Assembly: GCF_028622115.1 (NCBI RefSeq)
Contig: NZ_CP097263.1
Coordinates: 248,001-312,000, forward strand
DNA: 64,000 nt
DNA from: Kutzneria chonburiensis
GTDB taxonomy: Bacteria > Actinomycetota > Actinomycetes > Mycobacteriales > Pseudonocardiaceae
Direction of reading: 5' to 3'
The notes below the pieces were generated by a model. It saw only the letters and a program-made list of their open reading frames with translations, did no database searches and was not told where the DNA came from. Below, in pieces: positions 20,216-28,703 of this stretch. Within the stretch, counting starts at the first letter, position 1, and the number at the start of each line of letters is the position of its first letter. The translations under genes and the position numbers were made by a program.

Positions 20216-20800
20216 TCAGCGCAGGTCGTTGACCTCGACCGACAACTGTGGCGACCACAGCAGCTCGTCCACCTTCACCGTGCCCATCGCGCGCACCGCC
20301 TCAGCTGGACGGAACTGGACCGTCGTTCCGGTAGTCCCGTCTGCCTCGATCGGCACGAGATCGGTGATCGGCAGCGCATGTTCGTAGCGCTGGGTCCAGG
20401 AACCGTTGTCCCGTCGGTTGGTGTGCACCAGCCATTCGCTCAGCGCGGCCACCACCGAGATGCCTCGGCGCGGGTGGCCGTCCGCCAGACACGGCGCGTC
20501 GGGCGCGTCGAAGAACCGCAGATCCCTCGACACCATGACCGGCTTCTTGACGACCTGTCCCTGCCGGTCCACCACGGTGGCGGTCCCCCTCCCGTTGTCC
20601 GACACCGTCACCGACCCGTCGGCGTGCAGCGTGATCGAACACCGTCCGCCGCCGTTGGCCGCGGCTTCCTCCTCGGCGTAGGCGACGACCTCGAGGATCA
20701 GATGTCCCACCCCGCCCGGGGCGAACAGCGCCGGGGCTCGGCGGATGCGCTCGAGGTGCTCGACGTCGACCTGGCTCGCCCAGTCATGTGTCTGGCCCAT
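20216..20800 (-). CDS. Standalone GyrB-like GHKL ATPase-domain protein
   Basis: A 194-residue protein resembling only the N-terminal ATPase domain of DNA gyrase subunit B. It contains VGHLILEVVAYAEEEAAANG (with the catalytic-type glutamate), SVTVSDNGRGTATVVDRQG (the N and G1 boxes) and HPRRGISVVAALSEWLVHTN. It lacks the transducer, TOPRIM and tail domains. Similar short proteins occur in streptomycetes; their role is unknown. The ATG at 20800 matches the family start and is closely followed by HLERIRRAPALFAPGGVGHL. The gene is upstream of and co-oriented with the SUKH gene, 60 bases apart. Confidence 0.82.
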   Translation of the reverse strand: MGQTHDWASQVDVEHLERIRRAPALFAPGGVGHLILEVVAYAEEEAAANGGGRCSITLHADGSVTVSDNGRGTATVVDRQGQVVKKPVMVSRDLRFFDAPDAPCLADGHPRRGISVVAALSEWLVHTNRRDNGSWTQRYEHALPITDLVPIEADGTTGTTVQFRPAEAVRAMGTVKVDELLWSPQLSVEVNDLR

Positions 20801-20963
20801 CAGCCGAGCATTCCAGGACGTCTGGCGATGAGCAGCCATTTTGCCGTGCCCGCGACAGGGCATCGGAAGACTTCTCGGCGCGAGGTGTCGATCGCGGCGG
20901 CGTCCGCTCGACGCAGTCATGACGGCACGGCCGCCGCCGACCGGCAGTGAAAGGGGATTGACG

Positions 20964-21554
20964 ATGAGCAGGACACCACTGCGGCTGTACATGTCCATGT
21001 CGGTTGACGGATACGTCACCGGGCCGGACGACCGGCCGGGCCAGGAACTCGGCCGTGACGGCTGGCGGCTGTTCGACTGGCTCGACGACCGGATGTCCGA
21101 GGGCGTCAACGGGCAGGTGTACGCCGAGGCCGGCGCGACCGGTGCGGTGATATCCGGACGCCGCACGTTCGAGCTGGCCAAGCGATGGAACGGCGACCAC
21201 CACGACGGCGTGCCGATCCACGTGCTCACCCATCACATCGACCCGGCCGACGAACCGCCGGGCAGTGCGAGGTTCTTCACCGACGTCAACGCGTGTGCCG
21301 ACGAAGCCCGAGCAGCGGCGGGAGATCGAGCCGTGCTGGTCCACGGCGCCGGTGCGGCCCAGGCTCTGCTGGCGGCCGGTCAACTCGACGAGCTCGAACT
21401 GCACCTCATCCCGGTGCTACTGGGTGCCGGCCGACGGCTGTTCGAGCCGACCGGACTCGGCCACGTCGAGTTGGAGCCCGTCCGCCGCCTTGAAGGCCGT
21501 GACGTCACACATCTGCGCTACCGCATAGTCCGTCCAGAAGGGAAACCGGCCTGA
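20964..21554 (+). CDS. Dihydrofolate reductase-like (RibD C-terminal) protein
   Basis: A 196-residue protein of the RibD C-terminal/DHFR-like family. Typical pieces are LYMSMSVDGYVTGPDDRPG at the start, AVISGRRTFELAKRWNG, and the C-terminal LVHGAGAAQALLAAGQLDEL with LHLIPVLLGAGRRLF. AAAGGGGA precedes the ATG at 20964. These stand-alone domains bind NADPH, but the substrate is generally unknown. It is a single-gene unit, divergent from the GyrB-like ATPase. Confidence 0.9.
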   Translation: MSRTPLRLYMSMSVDGYVTGPDDRPGQELGRDGWRLFDWLDDRMSEGVNGQVYAEAGATGAVISGRRTFELAKRWNGDHHDGVPIHVLTHHIDPADEPPGSARFFTDVNACADEARAAAGDRAVLVHGAGAAQALLAAGQLDELELHLIPVLLGAGRRLFEPTGLGHVELEPVRRLEGRDVTHLRYRIVRPEGKPA

Positions 21555-21661
21555 CCGCCGTTCCCCCGCACACCCGGATCTGCCCGTTCGGCCAGCTCGG
21601 GAATGGATTGAGCAACCGTTGAGGTTGTGTTCGATAAAGGTCGTACAAGGGAGGGTGGGCC

Positions 21662-22312
21662 ATGGGCACGACGGCGCAGCTGGGCACGGGATGGCGGCTG
21701 GGCGAGCTGGCGGCACGGCCGGGGACGCCCTCCGGGGAACGACTGGCGGCAGGGCGGCACGAGTTCGGGGACGGGCTGCTCCAGGTGCCGGCCGGCGACG
21801 GTCCGGTGCCGCTGGTGGTGCTGTTCCATGGGGCGGGCTCGAACCCGGAGAGAGTGCTGGCGGTGATGAAGGACCGGCCGGCCCTGGTGTACGCGCCGAA
21901 GTCGGGGGCCAGGACGTGGGATGCGATCCACGGGAACTTCGGGCCGGACGTGGAGGCGCTGGACCGGAGCCTGGCGGAGCTGTTCGAACACTTCGAGGTG
22001 AGCAGGGCGGCGATCGCGGGGTTCTCGGACGGGGCCTCGTACGCGCTGTCGCTGGGACTGGTGAACGGGACGCTGTTCGAGCACGTGGTGGCGTTCTCGC
22101 CAGGCTTTGTGGTGCCGGGAGCCAGGGCGGGCAAGCCGGAGGTGTTCGTGTCGCACGGACGCCAGGACGGGGTGCTGCCGATCGAGGCGACGAGCCGCCG
22201 GATCGTGCCGGCGCTGCGGATCGTGGGCTACCGGGTCGACTACCGCGAGTTCACGGGCGGACACGAGGTGCCGCCGAGCGTGGCCGACGCCGCCTTCCGG
22301 CGAATCGTCTGA
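21662..22312 (+). CDS. Alpha/beta hydrolase (phospholipase/carboxylesterase-like)
   Basis: A 216-residue cytosolic alpha/beta hydrolase. PLVVLFHGAGSNPERVL is the oxyanion-loop strand, AAIAGFSDGASYALSLGL contains the nucleophile serine in GFSDG, EVFVSHGRQDGVLPIE carries the acid aspartate and FTGGHEVPPSVA the catalytic histidine. This is the short esterase/phospholipase subgroup. The substrate is unknown. The gene stands alone, with a GGGAGGG site before the ATG. Confidence 0.88.
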   Translation: MGTTAQLGTGWRLGELAARPGTPSGERLAAGRHEFGDGLLQVPAGDGPVPLVVLFHGAGSNPERVLAVMKDRPALVYAPKSGARTWDAIHGNFGPDVEALDRSLAELFEHFEVSRAAIAGFSDGASYALSLGLVNGTLFEHVVAFSPGFVVPGARAGKPEVFVSHGRQDGVLPIEATSRRIVPALRIVGYRVDYREFTGGHEVPPSVADAAFRRIV

Positions 22313-22425
22313 GGAAAAAAACCGTTATCCGCTGGTGAACGGGCCAGTGGAGTTGAACACATGGAAGCTTCCGGGGCGTAAGTGCGAGAGTGCGGACGAA
22401 TCCGCATCGCGTCCGGGAGTGTGTG

Positions 22426-24165
22426 GTGAGCGACGACTGGGACCTGGTGATCGCGGCGCGGAAGGGCCGCGCGGATGCCATCGACGAACTGGTGGCGGCG
22501 TACCTGCCGCTGGTCTACAACATCGTGGGCCGCGCGATGGCCGGCCACCCGGACATGGACGACGCGGTCCAGGACACGATGCTGGCGGCCCTGGACGGCC
22601 TGCCGGACCTCAAGGACCCGGCGAACTTCCGCTCCTGGCTGGTGGTCATCGCGATGCGCGAGGTCCGCAACCGCCGGCGCACGGGCGACGGTTTCCCGGC
22701 GGTGCAACCCGATGACGTGGCGGACCCGGGCGCGGACTTCGTTGATCTGACGATCGACCGCCTGCATCTCGTCGACCAGCGCAAGGACCTGGTGGAGGCG
22801 ACGCGCTGGCTGGAGGACGACGAGCGCGAGCTGCTGTCGCTGTGGTGGCTGGAGGCGGCGGGCCGGCTGACCCGGTCGGAAGTGGCGGCGGGCCTGGGCC
22901 TGACGCCGCAGCACACGGCGGTACGCGTGCAGCGGATGCGGGCCAAGCTGGACGCGGCCCGCATGGTGGTACGGGCGTTGCGGCAGCGCTGCCCGGACCT
23001 GTCTTTCCTCACGGCGGAGTGGGACGGCCGGCCGAGTCCGTTGTGGCGCAAGCGAATGGCCCGGCACGTGCGGGACTGCGCCCGGTGCCGGCGGGACGAC
23101 CTGATGCCGGCGGAGCGCCTGCTGCTGGCCATTCCGCTGGTGCCGATCCCGGCGGACTTCGGGGCGACGGTCCCGACAGCAAAGGCCCCGACACCGGTCA
23201 AACACTGGTGGCAGCACGCCGCGACAAAGCCGTTGGTGGCCGCAGCCGCAGCGATCGCGGTTGTCGTGGCAGTGCTGATCCCGAAGCACGCCACGCCCGA
23301 ACCGGTCGCGGTGGCAGCGCCGATCACCACCACGACCGTCGCGACCACCACAACAACAACTACGACCGTCCCGCCGACCACAACGACGACCAAGCCGGCG
23401 CTGAGCACGAAGGCCGTGCCACAACAACAAGCCCGGAAGTCGACGAGGAAAGGCGTCAGCACCTGGGCCTTCGGCGCGGCCACGGCCTCGCTCAAGGATG
23501 TCGGCGCGAGCTGGTTCTACAACTGGGACGCCAACCACAACTCGATCCCGGCCCCGGCCGGCGTCGAGTACGTGCCGATGATCTGGGGCCAGAAGTCGGT
23601 CACCGTGGACACGTTGGCCCAGGCCAAGAAGCAGGGCACCGAGCTGCTCGGCTTCAACGAGCCGGACCTGGCCGCGCAGTCCAACATGACGCCGGCCCAG
23701 GCGCTGGACCTGTGGCCGCAGCTCCAGGCGACGGGGATGCGCCTGGGCAGCCCGGCCGTGGCCTTCGGCGGCGACCGGGCCGGCGGCTGGCTCGACCAGT
23801 TCATGTCCGGCGCGGCGAGCAAGGGCTACCGGGTCGACTTCATCACCCTGCACTGGTACGGCAGCGACTTCAGCGCCGCCGCCGTCAACCAGCTCAAGGG
23901 ATACCTCCAGGCGGTATCCAACCGCTACCACAAACCCGTCTGGCTCACCGAGTTCGCGCTGATCAACTTCTCTGGCGCGCCCAAGTTCCCGACCCAGGCC
24001 CAGCAGTCGGCGTTCGTCACCAACGGGACGGCGATGCTGGACTCGCTGCCGTTCCTGGAGCGCTACGCCTGGTTCTCGCTGCCGTCCCAGGGCGAGGACA
24101 CCGGCCTGTACAACGGATCCGGCCAGCCGACGCAGGTCGGGCTGGCCTACAAGGCCGCGTCCTAG
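22426..24165 (+). CDS. ECF sigma factor - zinc-finger - TM - glycoside hydrolase fusion
   Basis: A single 579-residue chain with four parts. Residues about 10-180 are an ECF sigma factor: region 2 around DDAVQDTMLAALDGLPDL and region 4 around RSEVAAGLGLTPQHTAVRVQ. H214, C218 and C221 form an HxxxCxxC zinc site like that of ZAS anti-sigma factors. One transmembrane helix follows (about 268-286, PLVAAAAAIAVVVAVLIP), then a Thr/Pro linker (about 298-322). The C-terminal part resembles Glyco_hydro_cc/GH128 beta-1,3-glucanases, with candidate catalytic E412 (GFNEPD) and E509 (WLTEFA). The hydrolase would lie outside the cell and the sigma part inside. The GTG at 22426 follows GGGAG; an upstream GTG at 22390 is possible. 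Confidence 0.9.
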   Translation: MSDDWDLVIAARKGRADAIDELVAAYLPLVYNIVGRAMAGHPDMDDAVQDTMLAALDGLPDLKDPANFRSWLVVIAMREVRNRRRTGDGFPAVQPDDVADPGADFVDLTIDRLHLVDQRKDLVEATRWLEDDERELLSLWWLEAAGRLTRSEVAAGLGLTPQHTAVRVQRMRAKLDAARMVVRALRQRCPDLSFLTAEWDGRPSPLWRKRMARHVRDCARCRRDDLMPAERLLLAIPLVPIPADFGATVPTAKAPTPVKHWWQHAATKPLVAAAAAIAVVVAVLIPKHATPEPVAVAAPITTTTVATTTTTTTTVPPTTTTTKPALSTKAVPQQQARKSTRKGVSTWAFGAATASLKDVGASWFYNWDANHNSIPAPAGVEYVPMIWGQKSVTVDTLAQAKKQGTELLGFNEPDLAAQSNMTPAQALDLWPQLQATGMRLGSPAVAFGGDRAGGWLDQFMSGAASKGYRVDFITLHWYGSDFSAAAVNQLKGYLQAVSNRYHKPVWLTEFALINFSGAPKFPTQAQQSAFVTNGTAMLDSLPFLERYAWFSLPSQGEDTGLYNGSGQPTQVGLAYKAAS

Positions 24166-24671
24166 CCGCACGCCTCGTCGATCATCCCCTCGAACTGCGG
24201 GAATCGCTGACGGGCCAAGGAGATCACCTCGGCCGCCGACTTGCGGGCGGCCGGGGCGTGCCGCTCGGCGATCGCGGTCAGCTCCGGGTGGGGCCGCGAC
24301 GGCCGCTCCGGGTCCTCCACGGCCTCGTAAGGTCCGGAACCGTCGGCCAGCAGCCACAGGAAATCGGCCAGGTCGCTCGCGATCACACCGTGCTCGCCCT
24401 CGGACCCCATGAACACCACCGGCTGCTCGATGACCGGCACATCCTCGCGGGCCAGCCAGATGACCGCGTAGCCGCCGCTGCCGTCCTGGCCGAACACGAG
24501 GAAGTCCCTGGGGTTCAACAGGTCCGTGCCGGTCCACAGCGGCAGCCAGTAGGCGGTGTCCTCGTCCGGCCGAAACTCCTGGTACGGCTCGAAGTCGATG
24601 TCGTCGTCGCTGTCGTACGGGAACTCGACCAGGGCGACCTCGGCCAGCGCGGCCGGGAACTCGGTGCTCAC
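24162..24671 (-). CDS. SMI1/KNR4 (SUKH)-like hypothetical protein
   Basis: A 169-residue acidic protein. The segment LNPRDFLVFGQDGSGGYAVI, followed by PVVFMGSEGEHGVIASDLAD and FLWLLADG, is the pattern of SUKH/SMI1-KNR4 proteins, in which a substrate-like groove is used for toxin neutralisation or scaffolding. There is no signal peptide. The gene is convergent with the sigma/hydrolase fusion, and the two stop codons share the four bases CTAG. No toxin gene is adjacent, so an immunity role is only a family-based possibility. Confidence 0.7.
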   Translation of the reverse strand: MSTEFPAALAEVALVEFPYDSDDDIDFEPYQEFRPDEDTAYWLPLWTGTDLLNPRDFLVFGQDGSGGYAVIWLAREDVPVIEQPVVFMGSEGEHGVIASDLADFLWLLADGSGPYEAVEDPERPSRPHPELTAIAERHAPAARKSAAEVISLARQRFPQFEGMIDEACG

Positions 24672-24692
24672 CCGCGCACTCTAATGGGCCAA

Positions 24693-24712
24693 CGCTGCCC
24701 GATGGGGCAGCG
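24693..24712. promoter_or_regulatory. Small inverted repeat between divergent genes
   Basis: CGCTGCCC and GGGCAGCG form an eight-base inverted repeat with a four-base centre. It lies 22 bases upstream of the SUKH-like start and 79 upstream of the StyA-like start, so it could be an operator serving either. No regulator gene is adjacent. Confidence 0.35.
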
Positions 24713-24790
24713 GTCGAGCCCGCAAAGGCGTCACGCCCGCGCCGAATTCGGCCTACGCTGGCCCGAACTGGGGCGGTGGAGGGGTTCTTC

Positions 24791-26026
24791 GTGCGGCACA
24801 TCGTGATCGTCGGCGCTGGTCAGGCCGGTTCGCTGCTGGCGCTGGGGCTGCTGGGCGCGGGCTACCGGGTGACCATGATCTCGGAGCGGACCGCCGACCA
24901 GATCAGGGACGGACGCATCCTGTCCAACCAGTGCGTCTTCGAGCCGGCGCTGCGGCACGAGCGGGCGCTGGGCCTCAACCACTGGGACGGCGAGGTGCCG
25001 CCGGTGATCGGCATCGCCTTCGACGCCGGCATGCCGGGCGCCGCCGATCCGTTCATATCCTGGGTGTCGCCGCTGGACCAGCCGGCCCAGTCGGTCGACC
25101 AGCGGCTGAAGATGTCCTTCTGGCTGACCGAGTTCGTGGCCCGCGGCGGCGAGCTCCGCACCGAGAAGGCCACCCCGGAGCGGCTGTCCGACTACGCCCG
25201 CGAGGCCGATCTGGTGCTGGTCGCCGCCGGTCGTGGGCCGCAGTTCGACAGCGTTTTCCCGCGTGACGCCGCGCGTTCGCCGTATTCGGAGCCGCAGCGC
25301 GGCATCACCCTGCACCTGGTCAAGCACTCCGGCGACTTCTACCAGGGCGTCACGTTCGGCCTGGTGCCCGGCGTCGGCGAGTTCTTCGTGCTGCCGGTGC
25401 TCACCGCCGGTGGACCCAAGATGGGCCTGTACTTCTCCGGCATTCCCGGCGGGCCGATGGACGTCTTCGACGGCGTCACCGACGCCGGGCAGCACCTGGA
25501 GCTGTGCCGGGAGCAGCTGCGCCGGTTCTTCCCGTGGTCGGCCGGCGCGGCCGAGGACACCGAGTCCGGTGGGCCGCTGGAGTTCCTGACCGGCCGGATC
25601 ACGCCGGTCGTCCGGCACGGTGTCGGCACGCTGGCCACCGGCCAACACGTGTTGGCCATGGGCGACACCGCCATCACCAACGACCCGATCGCCGGCCAGG
25701 GCGCCAACAACGCCGTGCACTGCGCGCGGATCTACCAGCAGCTCATCGTCGAGCAGGGCGACCGCCCGTTCGACGCCGAGTTCATGACCACGTGTTTCGA
25801 CCGGTACTGGGACTACGCCCGGCATTCCACCCGGTTCAACAACGACCTGCTCGCGCCGCCGCCCGCGCACATCCTGGAGACGCTCCAGGCCGCGCAGGAG
25901 TATCCCGAGGTGGCGCACCGGTTCGCGCACCTGTTCAACGACCCCACCGACTACGAGCCGTGGCTCGGCGACGAGCAGGTGGCGCGGGACTACCTCAAGG
26001 AAGTGGCCGCCCGGGTCGGCCCTTGA
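24791..26026 (+). CDS. StyA-type FAD-dependent monooxygenase (styrene/indole monooxygenase family)
   Basis: A 411-residue flavoprotein. The start has the Rossmann motif IVIVGAGQAGSLLALGLLG. The middle holds the styrene-monooxygenase substrate domain (FFVLPVLTAGGPKMGLYFSG), and ALAMGD-type FAD binding appears as VLAMGDTAITNDPIAGQGAN. GTG at 24791 is preceded by GGAGGGG. Family members are two-component: the oxygenase uses FADH2 delivered by a separate StyB reductase to epoxidise styrenes or indoles. No StyB-like gene is nearby, so a reductase must act in trans. The physiological substrate is unknown. Confidence 0.88.
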   Translation: MRHIVIVGAGQAGSLLALGLLGAGYRVTMISERTADQIRDGRILSNQCVFEPALRHERALGLNHWDGEVPPVIGIAFDAGMPGAADPFISWVSPLDQPAQSVDQRLKMSFWLTEFVARGGELRTEKATPERLSDYAREADLVLVAAGRGPQFDSVFPRDAARSPYSEPQRGITLHLVKHSGDFYQGVTFGLVPGVGEFFVLPVLTAGGPKMGLYFSGIPGGPMDVFDGVTDAGQHLELCREQLRRFFPWSAGAAEDTESGGPLEFLTGRITPVVRHGVGTLATGQHVLAMGDTAITNDPIAGQGANNAVHCARIYQQLIVEQGDRPFDAEFMTTCFDRYWDYARHSTRFNNDLLAPPPAHILETLQAAQEYPEVAHRFAHLFNDPTDYEPWLGDEQVARDYLKEVAARVGP

Positions 26027-26086
26027 CCGATCGCACGGTCACGCGGGACCGTGCCCCGCGCGGGACGCGCGGCTATCGTGCACTGA

Positions 26087-27823
26087 ATGACAACCACGTT
26101 GCACTGGGGCCGCGTGGTGATTGTGGCTACCCTGCTGGCCCTGCTGAGCCCGACACCTTCTGCCGTCGCCGCCCCGCCCGGCGGCGGGCACGACGTGATC
26201 GCGAACCTGTTCGAGTGGCCGTGGACCTCGGTCGGCTCCGAGTGCACGACTGTGCTGGGGCCCAAGGGATACGGCGGTGTCCAGGTGTCGCCGCCGGAGG
26301 AGTCGGTGACGGTGGCCGGCCATCCGTGGTGGGAGGTGTACCAGCCGGTCAGCTATCAGCTGACCAGCCGGATGGGCAACCGCCAGCAGTTCGCCGCGAT
26401 GGTCAGCTCCTGCCACGCGGCCGGTGTGAAGGTCTACGCCGACGCGGTGATCAACCACATGACCGGCCAGGGCAACACGGGGTACGGCGGCACGACTTTC
26501 CCGGACAAGTACGACTATCCGGGCCGGTACTCGTCGGCCGACTTCCATCACTACCCGAATCCCTGCCCGGAGTCGGACGGCCAGATCCACAACTACGGGG
26601 TGCAGGCCGACGTTCAAGAGTGCGAGCTGGTCGGGCTGGCTGATCTCTACACCGAGCACGACAACGTCCGCACCTCCATTGCCGGCTACCTGAACGACCT
26701 GCTTTCCCTTGGCGTGGACGGGTTCCGGGTCGACGCGGCCAAGCACATCAACCCGGCCGACATCGCCGGCATCGAGGCCAAGCTGACCAAACCGGCCTAC
26801 CTGTACCAAGAGGTGATCTACGGTGCCGGCGAGGCGGTGCAGCCGCAGCAGTACGAAGGCACCGGCGATCTGCTGGAATTCCGCTACGGCACCAATCTCA
26901 AGGCCAAGTTCAACGGCGGCAACATCGCCGATCTGGCGACCTTCGGCCAGTCGTGGGGCATGGAGCCGAGCGCCAAGGCGGTCGTGTTCGTGGACAACCA
27001 TGACACGCAACGCAACGGCAGCACACTGTCCTACAAGGACGGTGCGGTCTACCGGCTGGCCACGGTGTTCGGCCTGGCCTGGAACTACGGCACGCCGAAC
27101 GTCATGTCCAGCTTCGACTTCGCCAACAACGACCAGTCGCCGCCGAGCGCCGCCAACGGCATGGTCTCGGCGGTCAGCTGTGGCAGCGGCTGGGAATGCG
27201 AGCACCGACAACGGTATGCGGCGAACATGGTCGGCTTCCACAATGCGGTCGCCGGCACGGGAGTCGGCAACTGGTGGTCGGACGGCAGCAACCAGATCGC
27301 GTTCAGCCGGGGCGGCAACGGCTTCGTGGCGATCAACAAGGAAGGCGGCACCCTCGCCCGGACGTTCGTGACCGGCCTGCCCGCCGGCAACTACTGCGAC
27401 GTGCTGCACGGCGATGTCGCCAACGGGACCTGCACCGGCCCGGTAATCACAGTTGACGGCAACGGAAACGCGGCGATCACGGTCGGCGGCATGGACGCCG
27501 TGGCCATTCATGCCGGCTCCAAGGTCACCGGCAGCCACGTCCAGGTGACGTTCACCGAAAACGCCACCACGAGCTGGGGCCAGAACGTCTATGTGGTCGG
27601 CTCCATCCCGGCGCTGGGCCGCTGGAACACGGCCAACGCCATCGCCCTGTCCTCGGCCGGTTACCCGGCCTGGACCGCGACGACCTCGCTGCCGGTGAAC
27701 ACGGCCTTCCAGTACAAGTACGTCAAGAAGAACTCCGACGGAACGGTCACGTGGGAAAGCGATCCGAACCGGTCGGCGTCGACCGGAACGGGACCGTTGA
27801 ACCTCTCTGACAGTTGGCGTTGA
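26087..27823 (+). CDS. Secreted alpha-amylase (GH13) with CBM20 starch-binding domain
   Basis: A 578-residue extracellular amylase. A signal peptide occupies about residues 1-28 (VVIVATLLALLSPTPSAVAA). The GH13 barrel shows DAVINHM, GFRVDAAKH (nucleophile D216), YQEVIYG (acid/base E242) and VDNHDTQR (D306). The C-terminal domain from about residue 485 (VQVTFTENATTSWGQNVYVV, then GRWNTANAIAL) is a CBM20 starch-binding module. It hydrolyses internal alpha-1,4 bonds of starch outside the cell. It is monocistronic; I see no clear MalR operator in the 60-base upstream gap. Confidence 0.96.
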   Translation: MTTTLHWGRVVIVATLLALLSPTPSAVAAPPGGGHDVIANLFEWPWTSVGSECTTVLGPKGYGGVQVSPPEESVTVAGHPWWEVYQPVSYQLTSRMGNRQQFAAMVSSCHAAGVKVYADAVINHMTGQGNTGYGGTTFPDKYDYPGRYSSADFHHYPNPCPESDGQIHNYGVQADVQECELVGLADLYTEHDNVRTSIAGYLNDLLSLGVDGFRVDAAKHINPADIAGIEAKLTKPAYLYQEVIYGAGEAVQPQQYEGTGDLLEFRYGTNLKAKFNGGNIADLATFGQSWGMEPSAKAVVFVDNHDTQRNGSTLSYKDGAVYRLATVFGLAWNYGTPNVMSSFDFANNDQSPPSAANGMVSAVSCGSGWECEHRQRYAANMVGFHNAVAGTGVGNWWSDGSNQIAFSRGGNGFVAINKEGGTLARTFVTGLPAGNYCDVLHGDVANGTCTGPVITVDGNGNAAITVGGMDAVAIHAGSKVTGSHVQVTFTENATTSWGQNVYVVGSIPALGRWNTANAIALSSAGYPAWTATTSLPVNTAFQYKYVKKNSDGTVTWESDPNRSASTGTGPLNLSDSWR

Positions 27824-27946
27824 GGCACTTGAGCACCTACGTGACAACTACTCGACACCGCGGATGAACTGACTCACACGGCGCCGCCGACCGGCCCGGA
27901 AGCTGGCTACGGTCCGGGAATTCCCCGTTGCGAGAGAGGAATTCCC

Positions 27947-28597
27947 ATGGGTCGTCACAGTGTGGTCCGGCGGTCGGCGTTCGGCGCCGCCGTCGGTGGT
28001 GGGGTGGTCGCGGCGATGATGCTGCTGCCGTTGGCCGGTTCGGCCAGCGCTAGCACGGTCAACGCCGAGCCGACCGACTTCACCGATGCCGGCATCACCG
28101 CCGGCGAGCAGCTCGGCTCCGGTATCGGCGGCTTCGCCGGCGGCACGGTCGGCGCGGTGGCCGACGGCATCTTCGGCGTGAAGGACGGTTCCGGGCAGAA
28201 GGCCGGTGAGCAGTTCGGCCAGCAGACCGGTTCCGTGCTGGGGTCTACCGCCGGCGGCGGGCTGGGTGGCGCGGTGGACGGCGGCATCGGCGGCGTCACC
28301 GGCACCGCAACCGGTACCGCCAAGCCGGGCAGCGACATCGGCAAGGCCGTCGGCGGCGCGGTCGGCGGTGCGGCGGGCGGCGCGATCGGCGGTGCCATCG
28401 GCGGCGCGATCGCTCCGCCGGCAGCCCCGATCGGTACGGCCATCGGCACCGCGATCGGCACGGCCGGCGGTCAGCTCGCCGGCGCGGCGGCCGGTGGCGC
28501 CGCGGGCGGCGCTTTCGACGGCGCGATCAAGGGCTACGAGGACGCGACCGGCCAGCAGCCGCCGTTCCTCCCGGGACAGCTGGTGCCGCTTACCTGA
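27947..28597 (+). CDS. Secreted glycine-rich (glycine-zipper) protein
   Basis: A 216-residue protein with a probable signal peptide (SAFGAAVGGGVVAAMMLLPL, cleavage near SASA). The body is made of G/A-rich repeats such as GGAVGGAAGGAIGGAIGGAI and GTAIGTAIGTAGGQLAG, a glycine-zipper pattern compatible with helix packing or membrane association. The C-terminus is YEDATGQQPPFLPGQLVPLT. GAGAGGAATTCCC precedes the ATG. I recognise no named family. It is followed immediately by a hairpin whose stem begins with its own stop codon. Confidence 0.75.
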   Translation: MGRHSVVRRSAFGAAVGGGVVAAMMLLPLAGSASASTVNAEPTDFTDAGITAGEQLGSGIGGFAGGTVGAVADGIFGVKDGSGQKAGEQFGQQTGSVLGSTAGGGLGGAVDGGIGGVTGTATGTAKPGSDIGKAVGGAVGGAAGGAIGGAIGGAIAPPAAPIGTAIGTAIGTAGGQLAGAAAGGAAGGAFDGAIKGYEDATGQQPPFLPGQLVPLT

Positions 28598-28624
28598 TCA
28601 GCTGAAGGGCCACTCAGCTGATCA
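28595..28624. terminator. Inverted repeat at the end of the glycine-rich gene
   Basis: TGATCAGCTG at 28595-28604 pairs perfectly with CAGCTGATCA at 28615-28624 around a ten-base loop. The TGA of the stem is the stop codon of the glycine-rich gene. It lies between convergent genes and probably terminates transcription, at least of the plus-strand gene. Confidence 0.55.
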
Positions 28625-28703
28625 AGGCGCGGAAGTCCGCTCGGCCCCGCCCCTGCTTCGCCCGGTTGCCGGATTTTTCGAGGTCCGCCACCCACGCGGC
28701 CCA

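Noticed and set aside
23325-23395. ACC/ACA trinucleotide-rich tract as a microsatellite
   Set aside because: It is in frame and encodes the Thr/Pro linker between the membrane helix and the hydrolase of the sigma fusion.
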